From Gemmatimonadota bacterium (GTDB lineage: Bacteria; Latescibacterota; UBA2968; GCA-2709665), in the NCBI GenBank assembly GCA_028874335.1, contig JAPPJY010000089.1, positions 27,406-91,405 of the forward strand: 64,000 bases of DNA, in the 5' to 3' direction. Numbering within the stretch: the first letter of the stretch is position 1; each line of letters starts with the position of its first letter. The position numbers and the translations under genes were made by a program. Under the pieces are notes generated by a model, which was not told the DNA's origin, did no database searches, and was given only the letters and a program-made list of their open reading frames with translations. Below are positions 43,909 to 52,677 of the stretch, piece after piece.

Positions 43909-45633
43909 ATGGATCCGATCATTCTGGCCGTAATCCGCGGCAGCCTGGAGCAAATCGCCGACGAGATGGATGCCACGCTCGAACGCATGGCCTTCTCGCC
44001 GGTGATTTCCGACGGATTCGACCGGGCCAGCGGCATCTATGCCGCGAACGACGGAGCGGTCATCGTGCAGGGCCCTCGCGGCCTGCCCAACTTTATCTGC
44101 GTGATGCAACACACCGTGCATTCAACCATCGCCCATTTCGATGAGCCCGCCGACGGCGACGTATATATCGTCAACGACCCCTACCTGGGCGGCACGCACC
44201 TGATGGACGTAAAGCTGATCAGACCTTTCTTCTATGGAAACAGGCTCGCGTTTTACCTGGCCAACAGCGGGCACTGGCCTGACATCGGCGGCCGGGTTCC
44301 GGGCGGGTTCTCTTCGAAGGCCACAGAGGTATTTCAGGAAGGATTGCGGCTGCCTCCGCTCAAGCTCATGGACGAGGGCAGGCTCAATCAGGAAGTGGTC
44401 GACGTCATCCTGCACAACGTTCGCGTACCCGGCGAACGACAGGGAGACATCATCGCTCAGGTGGCATCGCTGAACCTCGGCGCCGATCGGCTGACGGCAT
44501 TATTGGACCGTTACGGCGAAGCGACCGTATTCGAGGTCGTCAGCGAACTGGAGCGCCGTTCCGAGAAGATGATGCGGAAACACATTGCCGCCATTCCGGA
44601 TGGTCGTTACGCCTTTGACGAATACATGGACAGCGACGGCGTGGATTGGAAGCCGTTGCATATCCGTCTCGAAATGACAGTTGACGGCGACAGCGTTCAC
44701 ATCGACCTCTCGGACAGCAGCCCGGCGTGCCGCGGTCCTCTCAACAGCGTATTGAGTACGACAATGGCAGGCGTTTTCATCGCGTTCAAGCACTTCTTCC
44801 CGGATGTGCCCATCAACAGAGGCTGTTTCAAACCCTTTTCCTTCAATATTCCGTCCACCACCTTTCTACACGCCCTGCCGCCGCGTCCCGTGTCCGGCTG
44901 CGCGGCGGAAGTCTGTCAGCGAATGATCGACGCGGTCTTGGGCGCAATGAGCCAGGCCGTACCGGACCGCTGCTACGCCGGTCCCATGGGAACCGTCACC
45001 AATCTCTCGGTGGGCGGCGACGATCCGGAAGTTGGATATTTCGTCTTCTATTCCTTTATTGGCGGAGGTTACGGCGGAAACTACCGGACGGACGGGCTCA
45101 CAAACGGCAATCCCACCATCGCCGTCGCCCGCACGCAGGCGTTGGAGATCTTCGAATCCCGGTACCCCGTACTCTTCGATACCTACGCCCTGCGCGAGGA
45201 CTCCGGCGGGCCCGGGCGCCGCAGGGGCGGATTCGGCGTGGTACTCGAATTCGTACTCAGACGCGGCGAGGCCAGCGCCTCCCTTCTCGGAGACCGGGGT
45301 CGGTTCCGCCCCTTCGGCGTACTCGGCGGCAAGCCGGGCAGGCCTGCCGAGCACACCTTTACGCTGCGCGGCAAACCGTACCGCCCACCTCACATCACGA
45401 AGGACGAGGGCGTCCATATGGTCGAAGGCGACCGCCTGCGGCTCGAAACCCCGGGTGGTGGCGGATACGGTGCTCCCGTCCTGCGATCGGCGGAAGCCGT
45501 CCTGGAAGACGTCAGGCGGGGCTATTATCCGAGTGAGGCCGCGGAAGCGGAGTACGGCGTTGTAATCAGGCCCGGCACGCTTGAAATTGACGGCCCTGCG
45601 ACAAACAGGCTGCGGAACTCACGAGCGGATTGA
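43909..45633 (+). CDS. hyuB: Hydantoinase B/oxoprolinase family protein (copy 2)
   Basis: The 574-aa protein starts MDPIILAVIRGSLEQIADEM and has YIVNDPYLGGTHLMDVKLI, LANSGHWPDIGGRVPGG, PRPVSGCAAEVC, EDSGGPGRRRGGFG and the C-terminal ETPGGGGYGAP. The ATG at 43909 is the family start; the frame remains open upstream inside hyuA but is not coding. AAGGGG lies ~10 nt upstream. With HyuA it would hydrolyse a cyclic amide or related bond using ATP. It converges on an SDR gene 47 nt downstream. Confidence 0.93.
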   Translation: MDPIILAVIRGSLEQIADEMDATLERMAFSPVISDGFDRASGIYAANDGAVIVQGPRGLPNFICVMQHTVHSTIAHFDEPADGDVYIVNDPYLGGTHLMDVKLIRPFFYGNRLAFYLANSGHWPDIGGRVPGGFSSKATEVFQEGLRLPPLKLMDEGRLNQEVVDVILHNVRVPGERQGDIIAQVASLNLGADRLTALLDRYGEATVFEVVSELERRSEKMMRKHIAAIPDGRYAFDEYMDSDGVDWKPLHIRLEMTVDGDSVHIDLSDSSPACRGPLNSVLSTTMAGVFIAFKHFFPDVPINRGCFKPFSFNIPSTTFLHALPPRPVSGCAAEVCQRMIDAVLGAMSQAVPDRCYAGPMGTVTNLSVGGDDPEVGYFVFYSFIGGGYGGNYRTDGLTNGNPTIAVARTQALEIFESRYPVLFDTYALREDSGGPGRRRGGFGVVLEFVLRRGEASASLLGDRGRFRPFGVLGGKPGRPAEHTFTLRGKPYRPPHITKDEGVHMVEGDRLRLETPGGGGYGAPVLRSAEAVLEDVRRGYYPSEAAEAEYGVVIRPGTLEIDGPATNRLRNSRAD

Positions 45634-45680
45634 CCCGTAACGTCCGGCGTATTCCATCGTCAACGCGGCGGGTTTTCCGG

Positions 45681-46451
45681 TTACATTGTACGCGCCAGCA
45701 GTCCGCCATCCACGACGAGCGACGTGCCGGTGATAAACGACGCCTCGTCGGAAGCGAGGAAGAGCACGGCGGACGCGATGTCGGCCGGCGTGCCAACTCG
45801 TTTCGCGGGCACCATTTCGGCCAACCTGCGCCGTTCATCGGCGGAAACTTCAACCCGGTCCCAGAGCGGCGTCTGAATCGCGCCGGGAAGCACGGCATTT
45901 ACACGGATTGAGGGCCCGTAATCCAGTGCCAGGACCCGTGTAATGCCCAGCACGCCGGCCTTGGCGGCATCGTAGGCGGTGTTGGTCTCGAACCCGACCA
46001 GCGAGTGCACCGAACCCGTGTTGACGATCGACCCGCCTCCGGTCTTCAACATTGCCGGTATCGCGTACTTGGCGGCAAGGTAGATCGCTTTCAGTCCGGT
46101 GTTCAACGTCCTGTCCCACACGGATTCATCCAGTTCCGTGGCCGGCGCATTGCGATACCAGATCGCGTTGTTGTGGAGAATATCCAGCCTGCCGAACGCT
46201 TCCACTGTCCGCGCGACCATCCGGCGCACCTGCTGCGCCTCACTCACGTCGGCTTCGACAAAAACCGCCTCCCCACCGTTGGCTGCAATGCTGTCCACGG
46301 TCTGCAGACCGCCCGTCACGTCGACGTCCGCCACGGCTACGCGGGCGCCTTCCGCAGCCAGCAGGGTCGCCGTACTCTCGCCGATACCCGATGCCGCTCC
46401 CGTTATAATGGCGACCTGACCCGCGACGCGTCCCGAAATGTGATCTCCCAT
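45681..46451 (-). CDS. Short-chain dehydrogenase/reductase (SDR) with Rossmann fold
   Basis: The 256-aa protein has the nucleotide motif ITGAASGIGEST, ILHNNAIWYRN, and the catalytic triad: Ser near GSIVNTGSVHS, and AYDAAKAG with Tyr and Lys. The C-terminal SFITGTSLVVDGGL is typical of SDRs. The adenine-binding Asp in VADVDV suggests NAD preference. ATG 46451 has GGGAGG 6 nt upstream. It is divergent from a second SDR gene (46705); the substrate is unknown. Confidence 0.92.
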   Translation of the reverse strand: MGDHISGRVAGQVAIITGAASGIGESTATLLAAEGARVAVADVDVTGGLQTVDSIAANGGEAVFVEADVSEAQQVRRMVARTVEAFGRLDILHNNAIWYRNAPATELDESVWDRTLNTGLKAIYLAAKYAIPAMLKTGGGSIVNTGSVHSLVGFETNTAYDAAKAGVLGITRVLALDYGPSIRVNAVLPGAIQTPLWDRVEVSADERRRLAEMVPAKRVGTPADIASAVLFLASDEASFITGTSLVVDGGLLARTM

Positions 46452-46704
46452 TGCGTGCCTCCCATGTGATTGTCTTACCATACCTGACTTGCCGAAGTAT
46501 TCACGAATTATCCGCAGCTACGCCCGGAAATGCCTATCTTTAGGTGGAGACGAACGCATACCTGCCCCGGGGTGTCGAACGAAGACATTCAATGCGGAGC
46601 AGGTTATTGCCGCAGCGGGGCGCAAGAACAGTTGAACGGGCGGAAACGCCCGGGGCTGCCGGATGACTCGGACCTGTCGACGTGTTCCGGCAAAGATAGA
46701 CAGG
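46452..46704. other. Divergent intergenic region with possible structured leader
   Basis: About 250 bases between two SDR genes. The right half holds several stems: GCCCCG (46564-46569)/CGGGGC (46616-46621), inner TGCGG (46593-46597)/CCGCA (46610-46614), GGGCG-GAAA-CGCCC (46638-46651), and TGCCGG (46657-46662)/CCGGCA (46687-46692). No known riboswitch motif was recognised. Confidence 0.4.
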
Positions 46705-47484
46705 ATGAAACCCATGGCGCCAGTCGCACTCGTAACGGGTTCGAGCCGGGGGATCGGCCGGGCAATCGCATGTTGTCTGGCCGACGCCGGTTATGACATC
46801 GTCGTCAATTACGAAAAAAACCGGGATGCCGCGAAGCAGACTGCCGGCGAGATCCGAAAGAGAAATCGCCGGCCGCGCATCTGCGGCGCGTCTGTCGCGG
46901 TTCCCGAGGAAAGCCGGCGCCTGGTCGAGTTTACGATGGAAGCGTTCGGCCGTATCGACCTGCTCGTGAACAACGCCGGCATCGCCCCGCGCGCACGTGC
47001 GGATATCCTCGAAACGACGCCGGAAAGTTACGATGAGGTTCTGGACACCAACCTCAAGGGCCCCTACTTCCTGACACAGCTCGCTGCCACGCGTATGATT
47101 CAACTCACCGGAAACGGGATCGTGCCGAAGGCCAGAATCGTCAACATCACGTCGATCTCAGCCTTCGCGGGCTCCACGTCCAGGGGCGAATACTGCGTCT
47201 CCAAGGCGGGCCTCAGCATGATGACAATGCTCTTCGCGGTCAGATTGGCGGAACACGGAATCACCGTCAATGAAATCCAGCCCGGCATCATCAGAACGGA
47301 TATGACGGGCCCGGTCAGAAAGAATTACGACCGGCGAATCGCGGAAGGCCTTACGCCCATCCGGCGCTGGGGCGTGCCCGAAGACGTTGGGAAAGCCGTA
47401 GCCGCCGTGGCGCTGGGTTATTTCGATTTTACAACAGGCGCCGCGATCCCGGTCGACGGCGGCTTTCACCTGCGGCGCCTCTGA
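46705..47484 (+). CDS. 3-ketoacyl-ACP reductase-like SDR
   Basis: The 259-aa protein has VALVTGSSRGIGRAIA, LVNNAGIAPRAR, NITSISAFAGST, EYCVSKAGLSMMT (Tyr/Lys), and GIIRTDMTGPV. It closely follows the FabG-like group with RIVNITSISAF and a DGGFHLRRL end. ATG 46705 or 46714 is the start (AGGA before the second). A role in fatty-acid synthesis is possible, but no fab genes are nearby, so it may serve sugar or hydroxyacid catabolism with its neighbours. Confidence 0.88.
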   Translation: MKPMAPVALVTGSSRGIGRAIACCLADAGYDIVVNYEKNRDAAKQTAGEIRKRNRRPRICGASVAVPEESRRLVEFTMEAFGRIDLLVNNAGIAPRARADILETTPESYDEVLDTNLKGPYFLTQLAATRMIQLTGNGIVPKARIVNITSISAFAGSTSRGEYCVSKAGLSMMTMLFAVRLAEHGITVNEIQPGIIRTDMTGPVRKNYDRRIAEGLTPIRRWGVPEDVGKAVAAVALGYFDFTTGAAIPVDGGFHLRRL

Positions 47485-47516
47485 TTCCTGGAAAGCATCT
47501 GTTCTCGACCGGGAAA

Positions 47517-47545
47517 TTGACTTATCTGCAGTCCGTCGTTATATT
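47517..47545 (+). promoter_or_regulatory. Promoter for the TRASH/zinc-ribbon gene
   Basis: TTGACT (47517-47522), 17-nt spacer, TATATT (47540-47545). It gives a leader of ~150 nt before ATG 47699. Confidence 0.65.
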
Positions 47546-47698
47546 TTAAACGACCTGTCAACGTCGGGTCTTGTGTTTTTCGAAGAGCCGCTTCGCAGGC
47601 AACAAACGCGGGATCAGGGCCCGTTTCAGCGGTATTCAGCGGTCGTCTATCCGCCTGCGAGTTCAAGAGACGCGGGCTTTAAATTCGGGTGAGGCCTT

Positions 47699-48472
47699 AT
47701 GTTAAAGGGGATCTTCAAGCGCGACGAGGAAGAAAACCCGGCTTCGAGTCGAGAGAAACAAATCGTTATCGAGGGCCAAACGGAAGAAGTGGAAGAAGCC
47801 ATGCACCTGCTTTCCGAGACCGACTCGGACGACCTCGACGAAACGATGGAAGAGATCGACGCCGCCGTCAGGAAGGCCGCCAAGACCACACTCCAGGACA
47901 TTCGGATGATGGAGGAAGGCCGTTGTCCGGCCTGCGGCCAGAAGACGCGGCAGTTCCTCTTTACCAGCGTCTGCGCAGGCTGCGGATGGTTTTCGTTCAT
48001 CTCGCCCGAAGAGGGCAAGTCCATCATCCACCTCAAAACCGGGCATAATATCGAATGCGGCACCACGTTCGACACCCAGGGCGACTATATCCTGGGAATT
48101 ACGGACGGCGTGGTACGCGCGAAAGTCACCAAAGATAACGTGCAGCACATCGAATACGTCTGGTCCGACGAGGAAATCGAAAAAAAGCGCACGGCGCGCG
48201 CGCGCGAGCAGGCCGGCATCTGCAGCTGGTGTGAAAAGAGCCTGATACAGGCCGAAGAGGACGTCATCGTCACCTACGCCGCTTTCGGCAGCTATCAGGA
48301 TCGCTACGTTTTCTGCTCGAAGCACTGTTCGGAGGCGTTTCAGGGCCAGTACCCGATCCGGGTGCACAAGAACTGCTACCACCGGCCCTGTCCGGATTGC
48401 GACCTGTGCATCAAGAAATACAGCGGTGACGACGAGACGCTTCTCCGTCAGCTCCAAACGGTTGGCGAATAG
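47699..48472 (+). CDS. Multi-zinc-finger protein with TRASH/MYM-like domain, unknown function
   Basis: I do not recognise this 257-aa protein as a named family. An acidic, helical N-terminus (~1-70) precedes a zinc ribbon (Cys76-x2-Cys79, Cys92-x2-Cys95). A beta-rich middle follows (~97-155), then a charged helix. The next element is Cys175-x2-Cys178 with FCSKHCSEAF (Cys206-x3-Cys210), which fits TRASH/MYM-type metal-binding fingers. Last is a tight cluster Cys226-x4-Cys231-x2-Cys234-x2-Cys237. TRASH domains sense metals or bind partners. A GAGG site and a strong promoter support expression. It converges on the ABC transporter genes. Confidence 0.8.
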   Translation: MLKGIFKRDEEENPASSREKQIVIEGQTEEVEEAMHLLSETDSDDLDETMEEIDAAVRKAAKTTLQDIRMMEEGRCPACGQKTRQFLFTSVCAGCGWFSFISPEEGKSIIHLKTGHNIECGTTFDTQGDYILGITDGVVRAKVTKDNVQHIEYVWSDEEIEKKRTARAREQAGICSWCEKSLIQAEEDVIVTYAAFGSYQDRYVFCSKHCSEAFQGQYPIRVHKNCYHRPCPDCDLCIKKYSGDDETLLRQLQTVGE

Positions 48473-48524
48473 GTACGGCCCGGACCTGTCGTCGCTTCGC
48501 GTCGCCGGCGGTCCCGCCCGGTGC

Positions 48525-50492
48525 TCACTTCTCTCGCGACGATTCATCTTCAGCCGACTGGCGCTCACCGGCCCGGAGGTCGGCGCCGCGCCCGGACACG
48601 TCGGCGTACGCCGCGGCCGGACGCTGCTGCTCGTCGTAAAGCCGGCCGTATACCCCTCCCTGAGAGAGCAGCTCCTCGTGGGTTCCCCATCCCGCCATTC
48701 GTCCATTGTCGAGTACCAGAATCCTGTCCGTACGGGTTGCCGTTGAAATCCGGTGGGTGATTACAAATGTCGTCCGTCCGTCCATGACCCGATCCAGGGT
48801 TTTCTGGATTCGGGCCTCGGTACCGGCATCCAGCGCCGATGTGGTATCGTCCAGGATCAGGATGGCAGGGTCGGTCAGGATCGCCATCGCCAGCGCCAGG
48901 CGCTGCTTTTGTCCCCCCGACAGATTGCTGCCGCCCTCCTCGACCCGGGCCTCGTATTTCTCCGGCTGGCTCATAATGAATTCGTGCAACTCAGCCCGTC
49001 TGGCGGCCTCCATGATCTGTTCCGGGGTTGCGCCGTCCCGGCCGTATACGATGTTCTGGGCGATCGTACCGGAAAACAGCACGGGTTCCTGCGGCACCAT
49101 GCTGACGTGCCTCCGGATGCTCGAAATCCGTATATCGCGAATGTCGTAATCATCAAGCAGAATACTCCCGCCGGTCGGTTCGTAGAGCCTCAGCAACAGG
49201 CTCAATAACGTGCTTTTGCCGGCGCCGGAAGGCCCCACAACCGCCACGGAAGTGCCCGGCCCGACCGAAAAGGTCAGGTCCTCTATTACGTCTCCCGCGA
49301 CCGCGCTGTATTGAAACCGGACGTGCCGGAAAATGACTCGACCCCGGACCCGTTTCAGTTGAATCGCGTTGGGCCGGTCCCGGATGGAGATCTCCTCGTC
49401 GAGGACTTCGAATACCCTGGAGATGACGACAGCCATCTGCCGGAAGACCATATTCACGTTTGCTAGCGCCACCAGCGGCATAAACAGACTGGAAAGCGAC
49501 ATATTGAAGAAGATCAGTTCGCCAACCGTCAGATCGCCGCTTCGAACCATCAGCGCGCCCCAATACAGGATGAGCGCAACGGCGATAGCGCTTATGGACG
49601 CGCAGGCGGCGCGAAGACTTGCGTTCAACATTGAATTGCGGAATGAAAGCCGGAAAATGGTGACCAGGCGTTTGAAGAACATCCTGCGTTCGTACCGTTC
49701 TTTCGCGAACGAATAGACCACCCGGATGCCTCGAACCCGCTCCTCCAGAATGCCGTACGTGTCCGAATACGCTTCCCGCATGCGGGCGAAAGTCTCCGAA
49801 ACCGGCCGTTGGAACAGCTTGTAGGTAACCGCGTACAGGGGCAGCGCCACGAAAGCCAGCAGCGCGAGTTCCACGTTTATCAGCAGCAGGACGACAATGC
49901 CTATCAGCACCTTGGCCACATGGCCGATCGCTTCGACGAGCGTCGTGGTGACTTCGCTTTCCAGCAGTTGAACATCGTCCAGTATTCGCGCCATGATCTT
50001 GCCGGTCTGCTTCCTGTCGAAGAAAGTCATCTGCAGTTTCTGCACCTTCTGGTGAAGGTCGAGCCGCACGCGGTACACAATCCGGTTACCCACAAAGGCC
50101 AGATTGTAGTTGAACAGCCACGTCATTCCCGCGAAAAGGAACCGCACGGTCAGGTAGAGGGCGAACACGGCCCAGAGCCATCTGATTTTTTCGGTGCGGC
50201 TTTTCGTCGCCGCCGGGCGGTCCGCATCCCACTCACGCGGCAGCACGCGCTCAGGGTCGCGCGCCGTGCGTTCTTCCACCGAATCCGCCGGAGGCCTGCC
50301 AATCGGCCTGCCGCGGTCCGTCTCCTCCGACACGGGCCTGATCTGCAGGACGTTGTCGACGGTTGTCTTGGTAATGAATCCGAGAACGTAAAAGTACGAT
50401 CCGGATATGCCGGCCAACCCCATCACCAGAGCAACGCGAAAGCGAAACGGCCGTACATAGGTCCTGATGAATCTGGCGAAATTAGAGTCCAT
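48525..50492 (-). CDS. ABC exporter half-transporter with degenerate Walker B
   Basis: The 655-aa protein has a six-helix transmembrane domain then an ATPase domain: Walker A GPSGAGKST, signature NLSGGQKQR, Walker B LILDDTTSALD. The residue after Walker B Asp is Asp, not the catalytic Glu. A ~50-residue charged insertion (RPVSEETDRGRPIGRPP onward) sits between the first two helices. It pairs with the gene just upstream (50542-52323). The start at ATG 50492 is chosen because the longer frame overlaps that gene. Lipid, peptide or drug export is likely; the substrate is unknown. Confidence 0.9.
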   Translation of the reverse strand: MDSNFARFIRTYVRPFRFRVALVMGLAGISGSYFYVLGFITKTTVDNVLQIRPVSEETDRGRPIGRPPADSVEERTARDPERVLPREWDADRPAATKSRTEKIRWLWAVFALYLTVRFLFAGMTWLFNYNLAFVGNRIVYRVRLDLHQKVQKLQMTFFDRKQTGKIMARILDDVQLLESEVTTTLVEAIGHVAKVLIGIVVLLLINVELALLAFVALPLYAVTYKLFQRPVSETFARMREAYSDTYGILEERVRGIRVVYSFAKERYERRMFFKRLVTIFRLSFRNSMLNASLRAACASISAIAVALILYWGALMVRSGDLTVGELIFFNMSLSSLFMPLVALANVNMVFRQMAVVISRVFEVLDEEISIRDRPNAIQLKRVRGRVIFRHVRFQYSAVAGDVIEDLTFSVGPGTSVAVVGPSGAGKSTLLSLLLRLYEPTGGSILLDDYDIRDIRISSIRRHVSMVPQEPVLFSGTIAQNIVYGRDGATPEQIMEAARRAELHEFIMSQPEKYEARVEEGGSNLSGGQKQRLALAMAILTDPAILILDDTTSALDAGTEARIQKTLDRVMDGRTTFVITHRISTATRTDRILVLDNGRMAGWGTHEELLSQGGVYGRLYDEQQRPAAAYADVSGRGADLRAGERQSAEDESSREK

Positions 50493-50541
50493 AACCCACG
50501 CCCGCCGCACCGCGTACGGCGTTTTTCGGCCAATGCGTACC

Positions 50542-52323
50542 TCAACCCGCGCTTTCCACTGCCGCACTGCCGGCGAACTGCTGGTCGATGAGGCTCCTGT
50601 ATTTTCCGTTCGGAATTGTCATCAACGATTCGTGATTGCCGCGTTCGACGATTTCACCCCGGTCCATCACCAGGATCAGATCCGCGTTCACAACGGTTGA
50701 AAGCCTGTGCGCGATGATGAAGGAGGTCCGCCCCGTCAGGACGTTGGCCATGGCTTTCTGTATAAGCGCCTCTGAGAGCGAGTCCAGGGCCGACGTGGCC
50801 TCGTCCAGGATCATTATCGCAGGATCGGTCAGCACCGCCCGGGCAATGGCGAGTCGCTGCTTTTCTCCCACCGAAAGCCTGATGCCGCCATCTCCCACCG
50901 TGGTGTCGTATCCGTCCTGCGCCCGCATCGCGAATTCGTGGATTTCGCCGACCTTCGCGGCGTCTACGATCTGCCGTTCAGATGCCCCGGAGTTACCGTA
51001 ACTGAGATTTTCACGCAGTGTCGTGTTGAAGAGCACGGAGTCCTGCAGTACCTGCCCCACCTGTTTCCGCAGCGACGTCATCCGCACATCCCGAATATCG
51101 TGTCCGTCCACCGTGATGGCGCCTCCAGTAACGTCGTAATAGCGCATCAGCAGGCTGGTCAGCGTGGACTTGCCGCATCCGGTATGGCCCACAAGCGCCA
51201 CCATCTGACCCGGACGAACGTCAAGACAGATGTCTTTCAATACGGGCTCCCCGGTATTGTACTCGAACCAGACGCGGTCGAACACGACGTGCCCGCGCAC
51301 CGGCGGAAGATCCTCGGCGTGTCCGGCGTCCCGGATTTCAACCGGATGATCCAGCACTTCGTAGATTCGATCCACGGAGACCATCATCTGTTCAAATCGA
51401 ATGCCGACGCTCAACAGGTTCAATATCGGCTCGAATACACGCATTGCGTACGAGAGGAACGCCATAACCGCGCCGTAGGTCATCTCTCCCTGAATGACGA
51501 AATAACAGCCCAGGCAGAAAATGAGGGTGTTGCGGAGCCCGGAGACCACCCAGAAGCCGGCGCTCGCCGACGCCCGGTGCGTCTGTGTCTGCATCGCGAA
51601 CGACAGTCCCTCCCTGGTTTCCGCCGCGAACGCCCGGTCTTCGCGTCTTTCCCGCCCGTAGGACTTTACCAGCCTGGCCCCGCTGAGTCTTTCCTGCAGC
51701 CCAACGGACACATCGTCCATTTTCTGCCGCCACCGCCGGCTGGATACACGTATCGGCCCGATGAAAATCCTGTAATTGACAAGGTACAGAGGAATGAGAA
51801 CGGTCATCAGCAGCGCCAGTTTCCAGTTCAACCCGTAACAGATGCCCACGGCCGCGACAACCGACACGAAATCCGTAATCACGCGCAGCATCTGCATTGA
51901 GACCATCTGCCGCACCGTTGCGACGTCGCCCATCATCCGCGACATGACTTTGCCGGTGCCCATTTCTTCATGGAAACTCAGGGAAAGCCGGAACACATGC
52001 TCGTACAACGTCAGGCGAACCTTCATGATCAGGCGATTGGCGACGTATGAGAACGTAAGCGCGTTCGCCACCCGCAGGCCAGCGGCGAGCGCGGGGACGA
52101 GGATCAGTAACGCCAGGGCCGCCTCCAGCATTTCCCATCGGCCCACAACGATAACCTCGTCAACGATATACATGGTGATCAGCGGCGGCGCCATTTCAAG
52201 AAACGCCAGCAGAACGATCAGGCCGAGCGCAGCTGCCAGACGAGGTGCGTACGGACGCACGAATCGGAGCAGCTTTTTGAAATTCTCAGTTTTCGAACGC
52301 GGTTCCACCGTAGATTCTCCCAC
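50542..52323 (-). CDS. ABC exporter half-transporter with canonical Walker B
   Basis: The 593-aa protein has six transmembrane helices and an ATPase domain: Walker A GHTGCGKST, Q-loop, signature RLSVGEKQR and Walker B MILDEATSALD with the catalytic Glu. The signature is altered (LSVGE for LSGGQ). This complements the partner gene, whose Walker B is altered, so one nucleotide site would be normal and one degenerate, as in TM287/288-like heterodimers. The GTG start at 52323 has no obvious ribosome site; GTG five codons later is an alternative. The partner follows after 49 nt. Confidence 0.9.
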   Translation of the reverse strand: MGESTVEPRSKTENFKKLLRFVRPYAPRLAAALGLIVLLAFLEMAPPLITMYIVDEVIVVGRWEMLEAALALLILVPALAAGLRVANALTFSYVANRLIMKVRLTLYEHVFRLSLSFHEEMGTGKVMSRMMGDVATVRQMVSMQMLRVITDFVSVVAAVGICYGLNWKLALLMTVLIPLYLVNYRIFIGPIRVSSRRWRQKMDDVSVGLQERLSGARLVKSYGRERREDRAFAAETREGLSFAMQTQTHRASASAGFWVVSGLRNTLIFCLGCYFVIQGEMTYGAVMAFLSYAMRVFEPILNLLSVGIRFEQMMVSVDRIYEVLDHPVEIRDAGHAEDLPPVRGHVVFDRVWFEYNTGEPVLKDICLDVRPGQMVALVGHTGCGKSTLTSLLMRYYDVTGGAITVDGHDIRDVRMTSLRKQVGQVLQDSVLFNTTLRENLSYGNSGASERQIVDAAKVGEIHEFAMRAQDGYDTTVGDGGIRLSVGEKQRLAIARAVLTDPAIMILDEATSALDSLSEALIQKAMANVLTGRTSFIIAHRLSTVVNADLILVMDRGEIVERGNHESLMTIPNGKYRSLIDQQFAGSAAVESAG

Positions 52324-52677
52324 GCCGTGTGCGAGAATTTTCGTGATCGAGGTCTGCCGGAAGGCAGCTTAACTGTTTAATATACCAAAATTCGGGATTT
52401 CTTCTTTCGGCAATCGAAGGACGTCCCGTACCTACGGAGCATGCTTCCGTTCGAGCAGTGGAGCCGCGTCCACCGAAGAGCCGCATGATCCGCTCGAGAG
52501 CATCTTCGGAATCTTCCCGCCGCCGCCGACCGGGCCGCTTTTTCTTGCATGTCCGCGCGAGTTCAGATATGATTTAACCGACAATCCCCGATGATGCGGG
52601 CTTTCGGGTCCGTTTCAGAAATTGAGCCCCCGTCAATAGCCTCGAAAACCGTTGCCGATTGCTGGATCCTTGTTAAC
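52324..52677. other. Divergent intergenic region, ABC exporter and rnhB
   Basis: About 354 bases. It holds the promoter for the RNase HII-YraN gene (52545-52573). In-frame ATGs at 52591 and 52594 precede the chosen start at 52678 but lack ribosome sites. The left part (52324-52520) shows no gene or known RNA. Confidence 0.55.
52545..52573 (+). promoter_or_regulatory. Promoter for the RNase HII-YraN fusion gene
   Basis: TTGCAT (52545-52550), 17-nt spacer, TATGAT (52568-52573), a good sigma-70-like site. Confidence 0.65.
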
